This document shows, one piece after another, positions 36,026-43,388 of a stretch of 64,000 bases of DNA. This DNA is from Asticcacaulis machinosus (lineage in GTDB: Bacteria > Pseudomonadota > Alphaproteobacteria > Caulobacterales > Caulobacteraceae). The notes under the pieces are model-generated. The model was not told the origin of the DNA. It ran no database searches and saw nothing but the letters and a program-made list of their open reading frames with translations. Both the position numbers and the translations under genes were made by a program. Positions within the stretch are counted from its first letter, which is position 1; the number at the start of each line of letters is the position of its first letter. The stretch is taken from positions 496,001 through 560,000 of the forward strand of contig NZ_JAQQKV010000002.1 in the NCBI RefSeq assembly GCF_028550435.1. Direction: 5' to 3'.

Positions 36026-36730
36026 TTAAGACTCTTCGATAATCACCGCTATGGCCTTGGTGATCAGGCTGCGCATAAGGATTTCTGCACCTGCACCATC
36101 GCCCGCCTCAATGGCGCGAAAGACGTTGAGGTGGTCATTGTGACTTTCGGACGGTTCACGGGCATGACTGGTCATACCGATGGCAAGCGTCAAGGCCGTG
36201 TCAATCAGCGGCCTGAGCTGACGGTAAAACGGATTACCGGAGGCCTCCAAAATATTACCGTGAAATTCAATATCATGCCGAATGCTCAAAGCACGATCTG
36301 CGTGATTGAGAATCATCATATCCAGACTTTGGCGGATCTTAAGCAAGGCGGTACGGTCGCCCGCCTCTCCGATCTGGCGCGCGGCCAGACGCGCCGCGAC
36401 CGGCTCGAAGGCCAGCCGCACATAGTTGAATTCCAGAATAATCGTCGGCGTCAGCGGCCGCTTGATCAGCCAGCGCAAAACCTGCGGATCCAGCAGATTC
36501 CAGTGTCCGACGGGTTCGACCTTGGTGCCCAGTCGCGGGCGCGCCGACAGTAAACCCTTGGCGGTCAACATCTTTATGGCTTCGCGGGTAACCGTACGGC
36601 TGGTGCCATTGACCTCGCCGATTTCAGCTTCGGTCGGAAAGGGGGCCCTGTCATAATCACCCATGACAATCGATTGCCCAAGTCGCTCAAGCAAACTCTG
36701 GGTCAGGCTCAGGCCATGCGGTGGAATCAT
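36026..36730 (-). CDS. FadR-subfamily GntR transcriptional regulator
   Basis: About 234 residues. The N-terminal winged helix-turn-helix covers residues 5-75 (FPTEAEIGEVNGTSRTVTRE, ARPRLGTKVEPVGHWNLLDP). The C-terminal FCD helical ligand domain follows, with metal/ligand positions in LSIRHDIEFHGNILEASGNP near residue 145 and ESHNDHLNVFRAIEAGDGAG near residue 195. The NLLDPQVLRW segment is typical of sugar-acid regulators of the DgoR/GntR type. ATG 36730 is chosen; a GTG at 36742 is also in frame. It likely senses a carboxylic acid, and its target is unknown. Confidence 0.88.
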   Translation of the reverse strand: MIPPHGLSLTQSLLERLGQSIVMGDYDRAPFPTEAEIGEVNGTSRTVTREAIKMLTAKGLLSARPRLGTKVEPVGHWNLLDPQVLRWLIKRPLTPTIILEFNYVRLAFEPVAARLAARQIGEAGDRTALLKIRQSLDMMILNHADRALSIRHDIEFHGNILEASGNPFYRQLRPLIDTALTLAIGMTSHAREPSESHNDHLNVFRAIEAGDGAGAEILMRSLITKAIAVIIEES

Positions 36731-36912
36731 TTTAAGGGTCACGGGCGTGATGGATGTATCAGGAAACTACCTTGAGGTTTAGTGACCACATCCTCAGGTT
36801 TTTGTCCATAAGCATGGCCATATTACCGCTTCCTTATAATCAGAGCAGCATAACCTTATATAGAATTTCATCATCAGGTCGTACCCATAGGTATCAGTAA
36901 TGGAGTAGTCCC

Positions 36913-37302
36913 ATGAAACACGATCTGAGCATCCACCGCACCGATATCGACATTCCCCTGAGCGGAATGGGATTCGAACGCTTTAGTGACATTGTCTCAG
37001 GGTCATTGTTTCGCGGCACGGCTAACCGAAGCCAAAGCATCGTTGTTAATGAGCGCGATCTGGGCATAGACTTCGGTGCGTTTCGCGCCGCCCCCAGCGA
37101 GGTCGTTCAAAGCGATGCGCCCGCCGCTGCATATACCGGGCGCCGCTTCACGACGGGTCAGATCATCGCCATGATTATGCTCAGCGTGCTGGTGTTAGCT
37201 GTTGCCGCCTACAGCGTAATCTACGCCACGCAACCGTACATGGTGTCAGGTTTGTTTGAATATTACCTGATGTATCTGCCCATTCCGATCGACTACAATT
37301 AG
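36913..37302 (+). CDS. Uncharacterised single-pass membrane protein
   Basis: 129 residues and not recognised. The N-terminal 80 residues are polar and would be cytoplasmic. One membrane helix covers about residues 82-105 (IIAMIMLSVLVLAVAAYSVI). A short aromatic tail follows (LFEYYLMYLPIPIDYN). It has no close partner upstream and overlaps the stop of the convergent PagL-like gene by four bases. The 170-base gap upstream (36743-36912) shows no clear feature. Confidence 0.6.
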   Translation: MKHDLSIHRTDIDIPLSGMGFERFSDIVSGSLFRGTANRSQSIVVNERDLGIDFGAFRAAPSEVVQSDAPAAAYTGRRFTTGQIIAMIMLSVLVLAVAAYSVIYATQPYMVSGLFEYYLMYLPIPIDYN

Positions 37303-37916
37303 TTGCCAAACTTGTAGCTGAGGCGCAGGCCAACATCATCAAGGCCCTGATTCTTGCCCTGCCCCAGAATCTGACCATTCGACAGGTGGATATAGGCCAG
37401 CTCAAGCGAAGTGCGCTCATTCAGATCATAGCCGAGTGCAATATTCGGCTGAAACAGGAATTTCGAACCAAATTCGATATGGTCATCACGCATGGCGACC
37501 CGGCGGGCGATTTCTTCCTGTGACAAGCCCGGCGTGCGGAAATCAGGCAATTCGTCATAGCCATCGGTATAGGCCAGACCAAAACCCGGACGCACGAACC
37601 ATTTTTTTTCACTCCCGAAATTGACCTTCCAGGTCAGGCCGGTGGCGATATGGCTGGAATCGCCCTGAGTGTTGACGGCGGCCATCACATAGACGCTGGG
37701 ATGGCGCAGGAAATCCCAGTTTTCTTTTTTGTCAGAGCGCCAGCCAAGCTCAATATCGGCCCCGCCTTCACGGCCGGCCGCACCCATGCCGACCGCTTCG
37801 CCGACGAAAGTCACATCGTGGGCGTAAACGCCGCCATAGACTTCACCCGCTGAAACCGAACCTGCGGCCACCACAACACTAAGAGCTGCCCCGCCCAAAA
37901 GCCACGCTTTGATCAT
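37299..37916 (-). CDS. PagL-like lipid A 3-O-deacylase (acyloxyacyl hydrolase family)
   Basis: 205 residues with a signal peptide (about residues 1-24, LLGGAALSVVVAAGSVSAGE) and an eight-strand outer-membrane barrel pattern. The His-x-Ser pair expected for catalysis is in LAYIHLSNGQILG near residues 178-180. The third acidic residue of the triad could not be placed with confidence. It would trim acyl chains from lipid A. ATG 37916 follows AGGGA and gives the signal peptide at the N-terminus; a longer in-frame start at 37997 would bury it. Confidence 0.78.
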   Translation of the reverse strand: MIKAWLLGGAALSVVVAAGSVSAGEVYGGVYAHDVTFVGEAVGMGAAGREGGADIELGWRSDKKENWDFLRHPSVYVMAAVNTQGDSSHIATGLTWKVNFGSEKKWFVRPGFGLAYTDGYDELPDFRTPGLSQEEIARRVAMRDDHIEFGSKFLFQPNIALGYDLNERTSLELAYIHLSNGQILGQGKNQGLDDVGLRLSYKFGN

Positions 37917-38052
37917 GAAATGATTCCCTGAAATACAGCCAAGCGCTTTATCAACCGATTGGGGCATTTGCGCCATAGCCCCACACCAAACCAGCAAAAT
38001 TTCGCCCGCCTGCGCTTTTTAAGCCACGGAAAGTCCAAGTTGAATTAGCGCC

Positions 38053-38080
38053 TTCCGAAAAGTGTGAAGCGGTTTTCGAA
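38053..38080 (+). repeat. Degenerate copy of the GAAAA-GTGT-hairpin repeat
   Basis: CGAAAAGTGTGAAGCGGTTTTCG with a CGAAAA/TTTTCG stem. It shares the core GTGTnAGCGG of the copies at 44226, 46317 and 51287 but lacks their outer GCAAT arms. It lies in the gap between the convergently oriented serC end and the PagL-like start. Confidence 0.5.
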
Positions 38081-38115
38081 TACAAATGCGTGTCAAAAAA
38101 TTGGAACACACGCGA

Positions 38116-39276
38116 TTATATCGAGATGTGTTCCAGCGCCTCGGCATAGGCCCATTCCAGCCACGGCAATAACGCGCAGATATCATCGGCATCGACCGTG
38201 CAGCCGCACCAGATACGCAGGCCCGGAGGCGCGGCGCGGTAGCCGGTGATATCATAAGCTACCCCTTCGCCCTCCAGCAGGGCATTGACCTTGGATGCCA
38301 GTTTGGCCTGCACCTCAGGGGCTTGTGCTACTATGGCCGGATCGACAAATTTCAGGCACACCGAAGTGGTGGAGCGGGTCTCAGGCACCTCGGCCACAAA
38401 ATCGATCCACGGCGTCGCTTCGACCCACTCCCGCAGATAGGTAAAATTCTGCTCGCAGCGCGCAATCAGCCCGTCCAGCCCGCCTTCGCGCAAAGCCCAT
38501 TTCAGGGCATCGAGATAGTCTTCAACCACCAGAAACGAATAGGTGTTGATGGCGTCCCCGCCCAGAATGGTCATGTCGGCGGCATCACCTTTGCGCAGGC
38601 GGATGACCTTGGGGATGGCGCGGCCCGGATCGAAGCTATTGAGCCGCTCTACGGCTTTCGGCGACAGGATCAGCACGCCAATGCCGGCTTCACCGCCCAG
38701 CGCCTTTTGAAAGGAGAAGGTCGTGACATCAAGCTTTTCCCACGGTAAATCCATGCAAAAGGCCGCTGAGGTCGCGTCACACAGCACCAGCCCCTGATGG
38801 TCATCGCTGATGAACGAGGCATCCGGCACCTTCACGCCGGAAGTCGTGCCGTTCCACGGAAAGATGAGATCGGCCTCGGCATCAATCCGGCTTAGATCCG
38901 GCAACTGGCCATAAGGTGCCGACAAAACCTCGGCATCCAGTTTCAGGTGCTTTACGGCGTCATCGGCCCATAATTGGCCGAAGTTTTCAAAGGCCACCAC
39001 CTGAACTTTACGCAAGCCCAGCAGGTTCCACATCGCCGCTTCGAACGCGCCGGTATCCGACGCCGGGGTCATGAAGACCTGATAGTCAGCGGGGATGCCC
39101 AGAATATCGCGGGTCAGTTCCAGCGCCTCTTTGATCCGCCCGACCGTGACTTTTGACCGGTTTGAACGCCCAACCGGTGCGGCACTTAAGGCTTGCGTCG
39201 TCCAGCCGGGACGCTTGGCGGTCGGGCCGGAGGAAAACCACGGTCTCTCAGTTAAGCGGGCGGGTTTGGCGGTCAT
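38116..39276 (-). CDS. serC: Phosphoserine aminotransferase
   Basis: A 386-residue fold-type I PLP enzyme that makes 3-phosphoserine from 3-phosphohydroxypyruvate in serine synthesis. It begins FSSGPTAKRPGWT, as alphaproteobacterial SerC does. The PLP lysine is in TFSFQKALGGEAGIG near residue 191. The segments PASDTGAFEAAMWNLLG and LIFPWNGTTSGVKVPDASFI fit the family. ATG 39276 is preferred; an ATG-like start at 39324 would extend it by 16 residues. serA, its usual partner in this group, is not beside it here. Confidence 0.92.
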   Translation of the reverse strand: MTAKPARLTERPWFSSGPTAKRPGWTTQALSAAPVGRSNRSKVTVGRIKEALELTRDILGIPADYQVFMTPASDTGAFEAAMWNLLGLRKVQVVAFENFGQLWADDAVKHLKLDAEVLSAPYGQLPDLSRIDAEADLIFPWNGTTSGVKVPDASFISDDHQGLVLCDATSAAFCMDLPWEKLDVTTFSFQKALGGEAGIGVLILSPKAVERLNSFDPGRAIPKVIRLRKGDAADMTILGGDAINTYSFLVVEDYLDALKWALREGGLDGLIARCEQNFTYLREWVEATPWIDFVAEVPETRSTTSVCLKFVDPAIVAQAPEVQAKLASKVNALLEGEGVAYDITGYRAAPPGLRIWCGCTVDADDICALLPWLEWAYAEALEHISI

Positions 39277-39371
39277 CTGTTGGCACCCCGGATGTGTAAA
39301 ACGGTGAGCGCCTTTTGCGTCCAAAGCCCGCCAAACACAAGAGGGGCAACCGCAAAATCATTTACGCTCAT

Positions 39372-39427
39372 GAACCGAAGATGAACCCTGCCGTTCAGCT
39401 TCGGCTCAGGGCCAGCGTGTTTATATG
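39372..39427 (+). promoter_or_regulatory. Direct-repeat regulatory site and -10 box, first paralog
   Basis: GAAC at 39372 and 39383 (11-base step), GTTCAG at 39393, GCTCAG at 39404 (11-base step), then TATATG at 39422-39427, 12 bases after the last repeat. The two halves form an inverted arrangement. The same layout precedes the second paralog. Direct repeats of 10-11 bases ending near -35 are the pattern used by OmpR/PhoB-type response regulators. GAAC-N7-GAAC is also a LexA-like spacing. Confidence 0.55.
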
Positions 39428-39474
39428 GTTTCAACGCTGAGATTAAGCGCTAAACTTTTAAGGAGAGCCAAGTT

Positions 39475-39831
39475 ATGAAAACGATCAAGACCTTCACCGC
39501 TGCGGCTTTGGTTGCCCTGTCGATGGGTGCCGCCTCGACCGCCGCTCTGGCCGATTCGCCGCGCTCACACGTTCGCGAAAACAGCGTCGAGCGCCGTCTG
39601 GATACTCTGGATAACCGTATCGATTGGGGCGTTAAAAATCGCGAACTGAACCGTAATGAGGCCAGCCGCCTACGTAACGAACTGCGCGACATCGAAAAGC
39701 TGTCGAACCGGTTTGAACGCTCAGGCCGCGGTGTCGATCATCAGGAAATGAAAATCCTGACCTCACGCCTTGACCGCCTGTCGCAAAAGGTGGCGTTCAA
39801 CACTCACGATCGCCAAACCCGCCGCTTTTAA
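39475..39831 (+). CDS. Small secreted helical protein, paralog 1
   Basis: 118 residues. Signal peptide residues 1-26 (FTAAALVALSMGAASTAALA). The mature part is charged and helical: ERRLDTLDNRIDWGVKNREL, EASRLRNELRDIEKLSNRFE, then RSGRGVDHQEMKILTSRLDR. Residues 42-118 match the downstream gene at 40144 closely; both contain NRFERSGRG/HQFERSGRG. No known domain is recognised. It is probably a periplasmic protein under stress control, which is inference from the promoter. AGGAGAG precedes the ATG. Confidence 0.75.
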   Translation: MKTIKTFTAAALVALSMGAASTAALADSPRSHVRENSVERRLDTLDNRIDWGVKNRELNRNEASRLRNELRDIEKLSNRFERSGRGVDHQEMKILTSRLDRLSQKVAFNTHDRQTRRF

Positions 39832-39843
39832 TATGACGCGGCC

Positions 39844-39973
39844 CCTCCTCCCCACTAAGTGGGGAGGTGTCGGCCTGAAAGGGCTGACGGAGGGGTACAT
39901 GTCCGCAAAAGATACCCCTCCGTCTTTTGCTGACGCAAAATCCACCTCCCCATTACTGCGCAATAGGGAGGAG
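39844..39973. repeat. Paired-hairpin intergenic repeat, full copy
   Basis: Left half: CCTCCTCCCC/GTGGGGAGG hairpin, then GACGGAGGGGTA. Right half is the inverse: TACCCCTCCGTC, then CCACCTCCCC and GGGAGGAG. The halves face each other across a short spacer. Relatives at 4094 and 55048. It fills most of the gap between the two paralogs. Confidence 0.7.
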
Positions 39974-39990
39974 AAAGCAGAACAAATCAG

Positions 39991-40010
39991 CCTCCTTCGG
40001 GAGGTTTTTT
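39991..40010 (+). terminator. Intrinsic terminator with a TTCG tetraloop
   Basis: CCTCC (39991-39995), loop TTCG, GGAGG (40000-40004), six T (40005-40010). It would end transcripts of the first paralog after the repeat element and before the second paralog's promoter. Confidence 0.75.
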
Positions 40011-40041
40011 CATGCCTAAAGCCCCCGCCATTCATCTGGCT

Positions 40042-40097
40042 GAACTGAATATGAACCGCACCGTTCAGGATCGGCTCAGGTGGCAGGTGCTTAAATG
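40042..40097 (+). promoter_or_regulatory. Direct-repeat regulatory site and -10 box, second paralog
   Basis: GAAC at 40042 and 40053, GTTCAG at 40063, GCTCAG at 40074, then TAAATG at 40092-40097. All spacings equal those at 39372-39427, so the promoter was duplicated with the gene or kept under the same control. Confidence 0.55.
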
Positions 40098-40143
40098 ATC
40101 TCAACGCTGAGAGACAGCGCCAACCCTTAACAGGAGACGTAAG

Positions 40144-40554
40144 ATGAAGACCTCAATTAAGGCTTTTGCCATTGCCGCGTTTGCTTGCGCGGGTATGGCC
40201 GCCGCTTCGGTTCCCGCTATGGCCGACAGCCGTTATGGCTATGATCGCCATGATCGTTATGAGCGCCAGGACTACCGCGAAGACCGTCGTGATCACCGCG
40301 AAGATCGAATTGACTATCGCCTTGATCAACTGGATCGCCAGATCGATCGCGGCGCCCGTTACGGCAACTTAAGCCGGCGCGAAGAATACCGTCTGCGTTC
40401 CGAACTGCGCGACCTTGAGCGTCTGTCGCATCAGTTCGAACGCTCAGGCCGCGGCATAGACGGACGTGAGATGCAAATCCTCAACCGCCGCACCCAGGAT
40501 CTGTCGCGCGCGGTCGCCATTAATGCCCGCGACTATAATGGTCGCCGCTACTAA
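40144..40554 (+). CDS. Small secreted helical protein, paralog 2
   Basis: 136 residues. Signal peptide residues 1-27 (AIAAFACAGMAAASVPAMA). It differs from paralog 1 by an Arg/Asp/Tyr-rich insert right after the signal (RHDRYERQDYREDRRDHRED). It then shares the helical core: YRLDQLDRQIDRGARYGNLS, EEYRLRSELRDLERLSHQFE, RSGRGIDGREMQILNRRTQD. CAGGAGA precedes the ATG. The charged insert could bind metal or polyanions, which is speculative. Unrecognised family. Confidence 0.75.
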   Translation: MKTSIKAFAIAAFACAGMAAASVPAMADSRYGYDRHDRYERQDYREDRRDHREDRIDYRLDQLDRQIDRGARYGNLSRREEYRLRSELRDLERLSHQFERSGRGIDGREMQILNRRTQDLSRAVAINARDYNGRRY

Positions 40555-40558
40555 GATC

Positions 40559-41341
40559 CTATAAAGCCCAGTTATGCTTAAGCGGGCCGTGGCCGCCCCC
40601 CAGACCGGGGGCGGCCTTTATGGCGTCCAGCACATAGGCCCGCGCCTTATCCACCATGCCCTCCAGCGCTTCGTCCTCGCGGTAAAGCGCGGCACAGGCA
40701 CTGGCCAGAGTACAGCCGGTGCCGTGGGTATGGCGGGTCTCGATACGCTGAGCCTCAAAGCGCGCCACACGGCTCCCGGTCATCAACAGGTCACAGACCA
40801 CATCGCCGTCGACATGCCCCCCCTTCATCAGCACCGCCTTGGCGCCCATTTTCAGCAGAGCCTCACCGGCCCGTTGCAGATCGTCATGGGTGTCAACGCT
40901 CATGCCCGTCAGCACAGCCGCTTCGGGTGCATTGGGGGTCAACAGATCGGCGCGCGGGATCAGCAGATGGCGGATGGCGTCAATCGCCGCTTCGGGCAAC
41001 AGGCGGTGACCGCCCTTGGCCACCATGACCGGATCAATCACGCGAAAGGCTTCACCGGCCAAATCCAGCACACTGGCCACGGTTTCGACCACCCCGATAG
41101 AGCCCAGCATGCCGGTCTTGACCGCATCGACGCCAATGTCTTCGATACAGGCCATGGCCTGAGCGGCAATAATTTCTTCGGGGACGGGAAACACATCCGT
41201 CACCCCCAGCGTATTTTGCACGGTCAGCGCCGTCACCGCCGTCATGCCGTATGCCTTAAGACAGGTGACGGTTTTCAGATCGGCCTGAATGCCCGCCCCG
41301 CCAGAGGGGTCAGAGCCAGCAATGATAAGAACGCGGTGCAT
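40559..41341 (-). CDS. thiD: Hydroxymethylpyrimidine/phosphomethylpyrimidine kinase
   Basis: A 260-residue ribokinase-fold kinase that phosphorylates HMP and HMP-phosphate in thiamin synthesis. Visible: VLIIAGSDPSGGAGIQADLK at the N-terminus, MTAVTALTVQNTLGVTDVFP, VIDPVMVAKGGHRLLPEAA near residue 98, and the anion-hole THGTGCTLASACAALYRED near residue 205, with the catalytic Asp/Cys region. ATG 41341 gives the family start; a GTG at 41356 is in frame. No other thi genes in the window. Confidence 0.93.
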   Translation of the reverse strand: MHRVLIIAGSDPSGGAGIQADLKTVTCLKAYGMTAVTALTVQNTLGVTDVFPVPEEIIAAQAMACIEDIGVDAVKTGMLGSIGVVETVASVLDLAGEAFRVIDPVMVAKGGHRLLPEAAIDAIRHLLIPRADLLTPNAPEAAVLTGMSVDTHDDLQRAGEALLKMGAKAVLMKGGHVDGDVVCDLLMTGSRVARFEAQRIETRHTHGTGCTLASACAALYREDEALEGMVDKARAYVLDAIKAAPGLGGGHGPLKHNWAL

Positions 41342-41407
41342 GATTAAAGGCTTCACTTTGGCTATTGTTGTCTATAATCCCCCCGGTTCATATAGGTGAC
41401 ATATATC

Positions 41408-41680
41408 ATGACTGCTCCTGCTTTCGATACGGGTAAGCCTTTTGAGGCAGATTTTTACGTAAGCGCCATAAAGACCGGTCGTTATCGACACTATAAGGGC
41501 AAATATTACATCGTATTCGGCACGGTCACCCATTCGGAAACCGAAGAAATCATGGTGCTGTACGCCCCCGAGAATCAAACCGCCGGTGAGGCGCGACTTT
41601 GGGTCAGGCCGCTTTCCATGTTCACAGAATCCGTTCAGACTGATGAGGGAACCGTGCCGCGTTTCGCCTATATCGGCTGA
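41408..41680 (+). CDS. DUF1653-type protein
   Basis: A 90-residue small beta protein. GRYRHYKGKYYIVFGTVTHS and EARLWVRPLSMFTESVQTDE fit the DUF1653 pattern (GxYRHYKG...HSET...WVRPLxMF). Cytosolic, function unknown. AGGTGA lies upstream of ATG 41408. Eleven bases separate its stop from the next ORF, so they may be cotranscribed. Confidence 0.8.
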   Translation: MTAPAFDTGKPFEADFYVSAIKTGRYRHYKGKYYIVFGTVTHSETEEIMVLYAPENQTAGEARLWVRPLSMFTESVQTDEGTVPRFAYIG

Positions 41681-41690
41681 ATTTGTCTTC

Positions 41691-42077
41691 ATGCGTCAAA
41701 GACTAAAAAAACACCTGCCCCCTGAACCCGCCAAATCGTTGTGGAACGAGCTGGCGCCGGAGGTGTTTGCCGATAGTCATGACCCCATGTTGACCGCCAT
41801 GCGTGGTGCTGTGGTGATCGTGCGCCTGAACGATATTGACGCCCATGATGAGTTGCAGGGCTATGAGATTCTGGCCGGGCGGCTGATTCGCGCCAACCGC
41901 GAAGAAGGGTTTGTCCTGTCTATGGTTGGCACTAAGGCTGGTGAGACCCTCAACCTGCCGTTGGTGCCGGGGGCGTTCAAGCTTATCCCACCCGGCCGAT
42001 ATGGCCTGAGCGACGACACCATCGTCACCGACCCTGATTTTCAGGTGGCGTTCGATATTTATCGTCCTAACAATTAG
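41691..42077 (+). CDS. Hypothetical protein, 128 residues
   Basis: Not recognised. A basic N-terminus (RQRLKKHLPPEP) is followed by a mixed region with AMRGAVVIVRLNDIDAHDEL and a C-terminal beta-rich segment (LNLPLVPGAFKLIPPGRYGL). No signal or membrane helix. The start is ATG 41691; the frame is open further upstream but only through the previous gene. It lies in a short run of small genes leading to kdsD. Confidence 0.6.
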   Translation: MRQRLKKHLPPEPAKSLWNELAPEVFADSHDPMLTAMRGAVVIVRLNDIDAHDELQGYEILAGRLIRANREEGFVLSMVGTKAGETLNLPLVPGAFKLIPPGRYGLSDDTIVTDPDFQVAFDIYRPNN

Positions 42078-42142
42078 GCCAGTGTTTGACGCCTTACTGG
42101 TGTCAGCCTATAACGCCAGCAGTGTTCACAAGGCGGTGCCGA

Positions 42143-42409
42143 ATGCCCGACAAACTGTTTTACCCCGTAATGGCCGCCGTAGCGCTGATCATGATCGCGC
42201 TTAGTCTGGTGTGGCCGCAAGGGATCGGGTCGCGCTCACCCGCGCCGTTTGGCAAGGCCATCGAATTGCCCGACGTGGTGCGTATGGAACGTGACCGCAC
42301 CACCCGCGAAGCCCATAAGCAGGCGGAGGCCGCGCGCCTTGCCGCTGAAAAAGCCGCTTTAAAAGCTACCGAAGCCCAAACCGCGGCCTCTGCCGTCACC
42401 GCTCAATAA
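42143..42409 (+). CDS. Small membrane-anchored protein with a charged helix
   Basis: 88 residues, not recognised. One membrane helix at residues 7-24 (PVMAAVALIMIALSLVW), then a short loop and an Arg/Lys/Glu/Ala-rich helix (TREAHKQAEAARLAAEKAAL) likely to form a coiled coil. The layout resembles small FtsB- or lipoprotein-like envelope proteins, but I cannot assign it. ATG 42143; kdsD follows 13 bases later, so it is probably in the same operon. Confidence 0.65.
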   Translation: MPDKLFYPVMAAVALIMIALSLVWPQGIGSRSPAPFGKAIELPDVVRMERDRTTREAHKQAEAARLAAEKAALKATEAQTAASAVTAQ

Positions 42410-42422
42410 TTTCCGAGATTTT

Positions 42423-43388
42423 ATGTCCGATAGCCTGTTCGCCGCCCGCAACGTCCTGAAAATCGAAGCCGATGCCCTGATGCAGATGGCCACCGCTCTG
42501 GAGCGCGGCGAGCTTGCCGATAATTTTGAGCGGGCCATCGACACCCTGTTTGATCACAAAGGCCGCGTCATCCTGACCGGTGTCGGTAAATCCGGCCATG
42601 TGGGCAAGAAGATCGCCGCGACCTTTGCCTCGACCGGCACCTCGGCGTTTTTTGTGCACGCGACCGAGGCCAGCCACGGCGACCTCGGCATGGTCGGGCC
42701 TGACGATGTGATCATGGCCCTGTCGAAGTCAGGCGAGACTAAGGAACTGGCCGATGTCATCGCCTATGCCAAGCGTTTCGGTATTACCCTGATCGGCATT
42801 ACCGCCCGCGCCGACAGTGCGCTTGGCAAGGCCGCCGACATTCCGCTGATTTTCCCAAATGCCCCCGAAGCTTTTGACGGCGTTGATGCGCCGACAACTT
42901 CAACCACGCTTCAGATCGCGCTGGGGGATTGTCTGGCGGTCGCCCTGATGAAAAAACGCGGCTTCACGGCGCAGGATTTCGGCACCTATCACCCCGGCGG
43001 CAAGCTGGGGGCGGCGCTGAAAAATGTCTCCGATCTTATGCACGGTATTGATGAAGTGCCGCTGGTCGCGCAATCGGCCCCCATGCCCACAGCCTTGATC
43101 ACCATGACCGAAAAGCGCTTTGGTGCCGTCGGCGTAGTAGATGGCGAGGACCGCCTGATCGGGGTCGTCACCGACGGCGATCTGCGCCGCCATATGGACG
43201 GCCTGATGGAGATGAACGCGGCAGAAGTCATGACCAAGGCGCCACTGACGGTTTCGCCCACCATGCTGGCGGCCGAAGCGTTGAAGATCATGAATGAAAA
43301 GCGCATCACCGTGCTGTTTGTGACGGATAATGACAGCCCCGTCGGTATATTGCATGTCCATGATGTGCTGCGAGCCGGCGTTGTCTAA
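42423..43388 (+). CDS. kdsD: Arabinose-5-phosphate isomerase
   Basis: A 321-residue KpsF/GutQ-family isomerase making D-arabinose-5-phosphate for KDO, the inner-core sugar of lipopolysaccharide. The N-terminal SIS domain (GRVILTGVGKSGHVGKKIAA near residue 47; SHGDLGMVGPDDVIMALSKS) is followed by two CBS domains (SDLMHGIDEVPLV..., AAEVMTKAPLTVSPTMLAAE). It would act in the cytosol. Its stop overlaps the start of the following SDR-like gene by eight bases. The neighbouring glycosyltransferase gene (45101) may also belong to envelope sugar metabolism. Confidence 0.93.
   Translation: MSDSLFAARNVLKIEADALMQMATALERGELADNFERAIDTLFDHKGRVILTGVGKSGHVGKKIAATFASTGTSAFFVHATEASHGDLGMVGPDDVIMALSKSGETKELADVIAYAKRFGITLIGITARADSALGKAADIPLIFPNAPEAFDGVDAPTTSTTLQIALGDCLAVALMKKRGFTAQDFGTYHPGGKLGAALKNVSDLMHGIDEVPLVAQSAPMPTALITMTEKRFGAVGVVDGEDRLIGVVTDGDLRRHMDGLMEMNAAEVMTKAPLTVSPTMLAAEALKIMNEKRITVLFVTDNDSPVGILHVHDVLRAGVV

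Noticed and set aside
39372-40097. Plain LexA boxes at the two paralog promoters
   Set aside because: GAAC-N7-GAAC is present, but the constant 12-base spacing of the GTTCAG/GCTCAG pair to the -10 fits an activator better. LexA remains possible and is mentioned in the finding.
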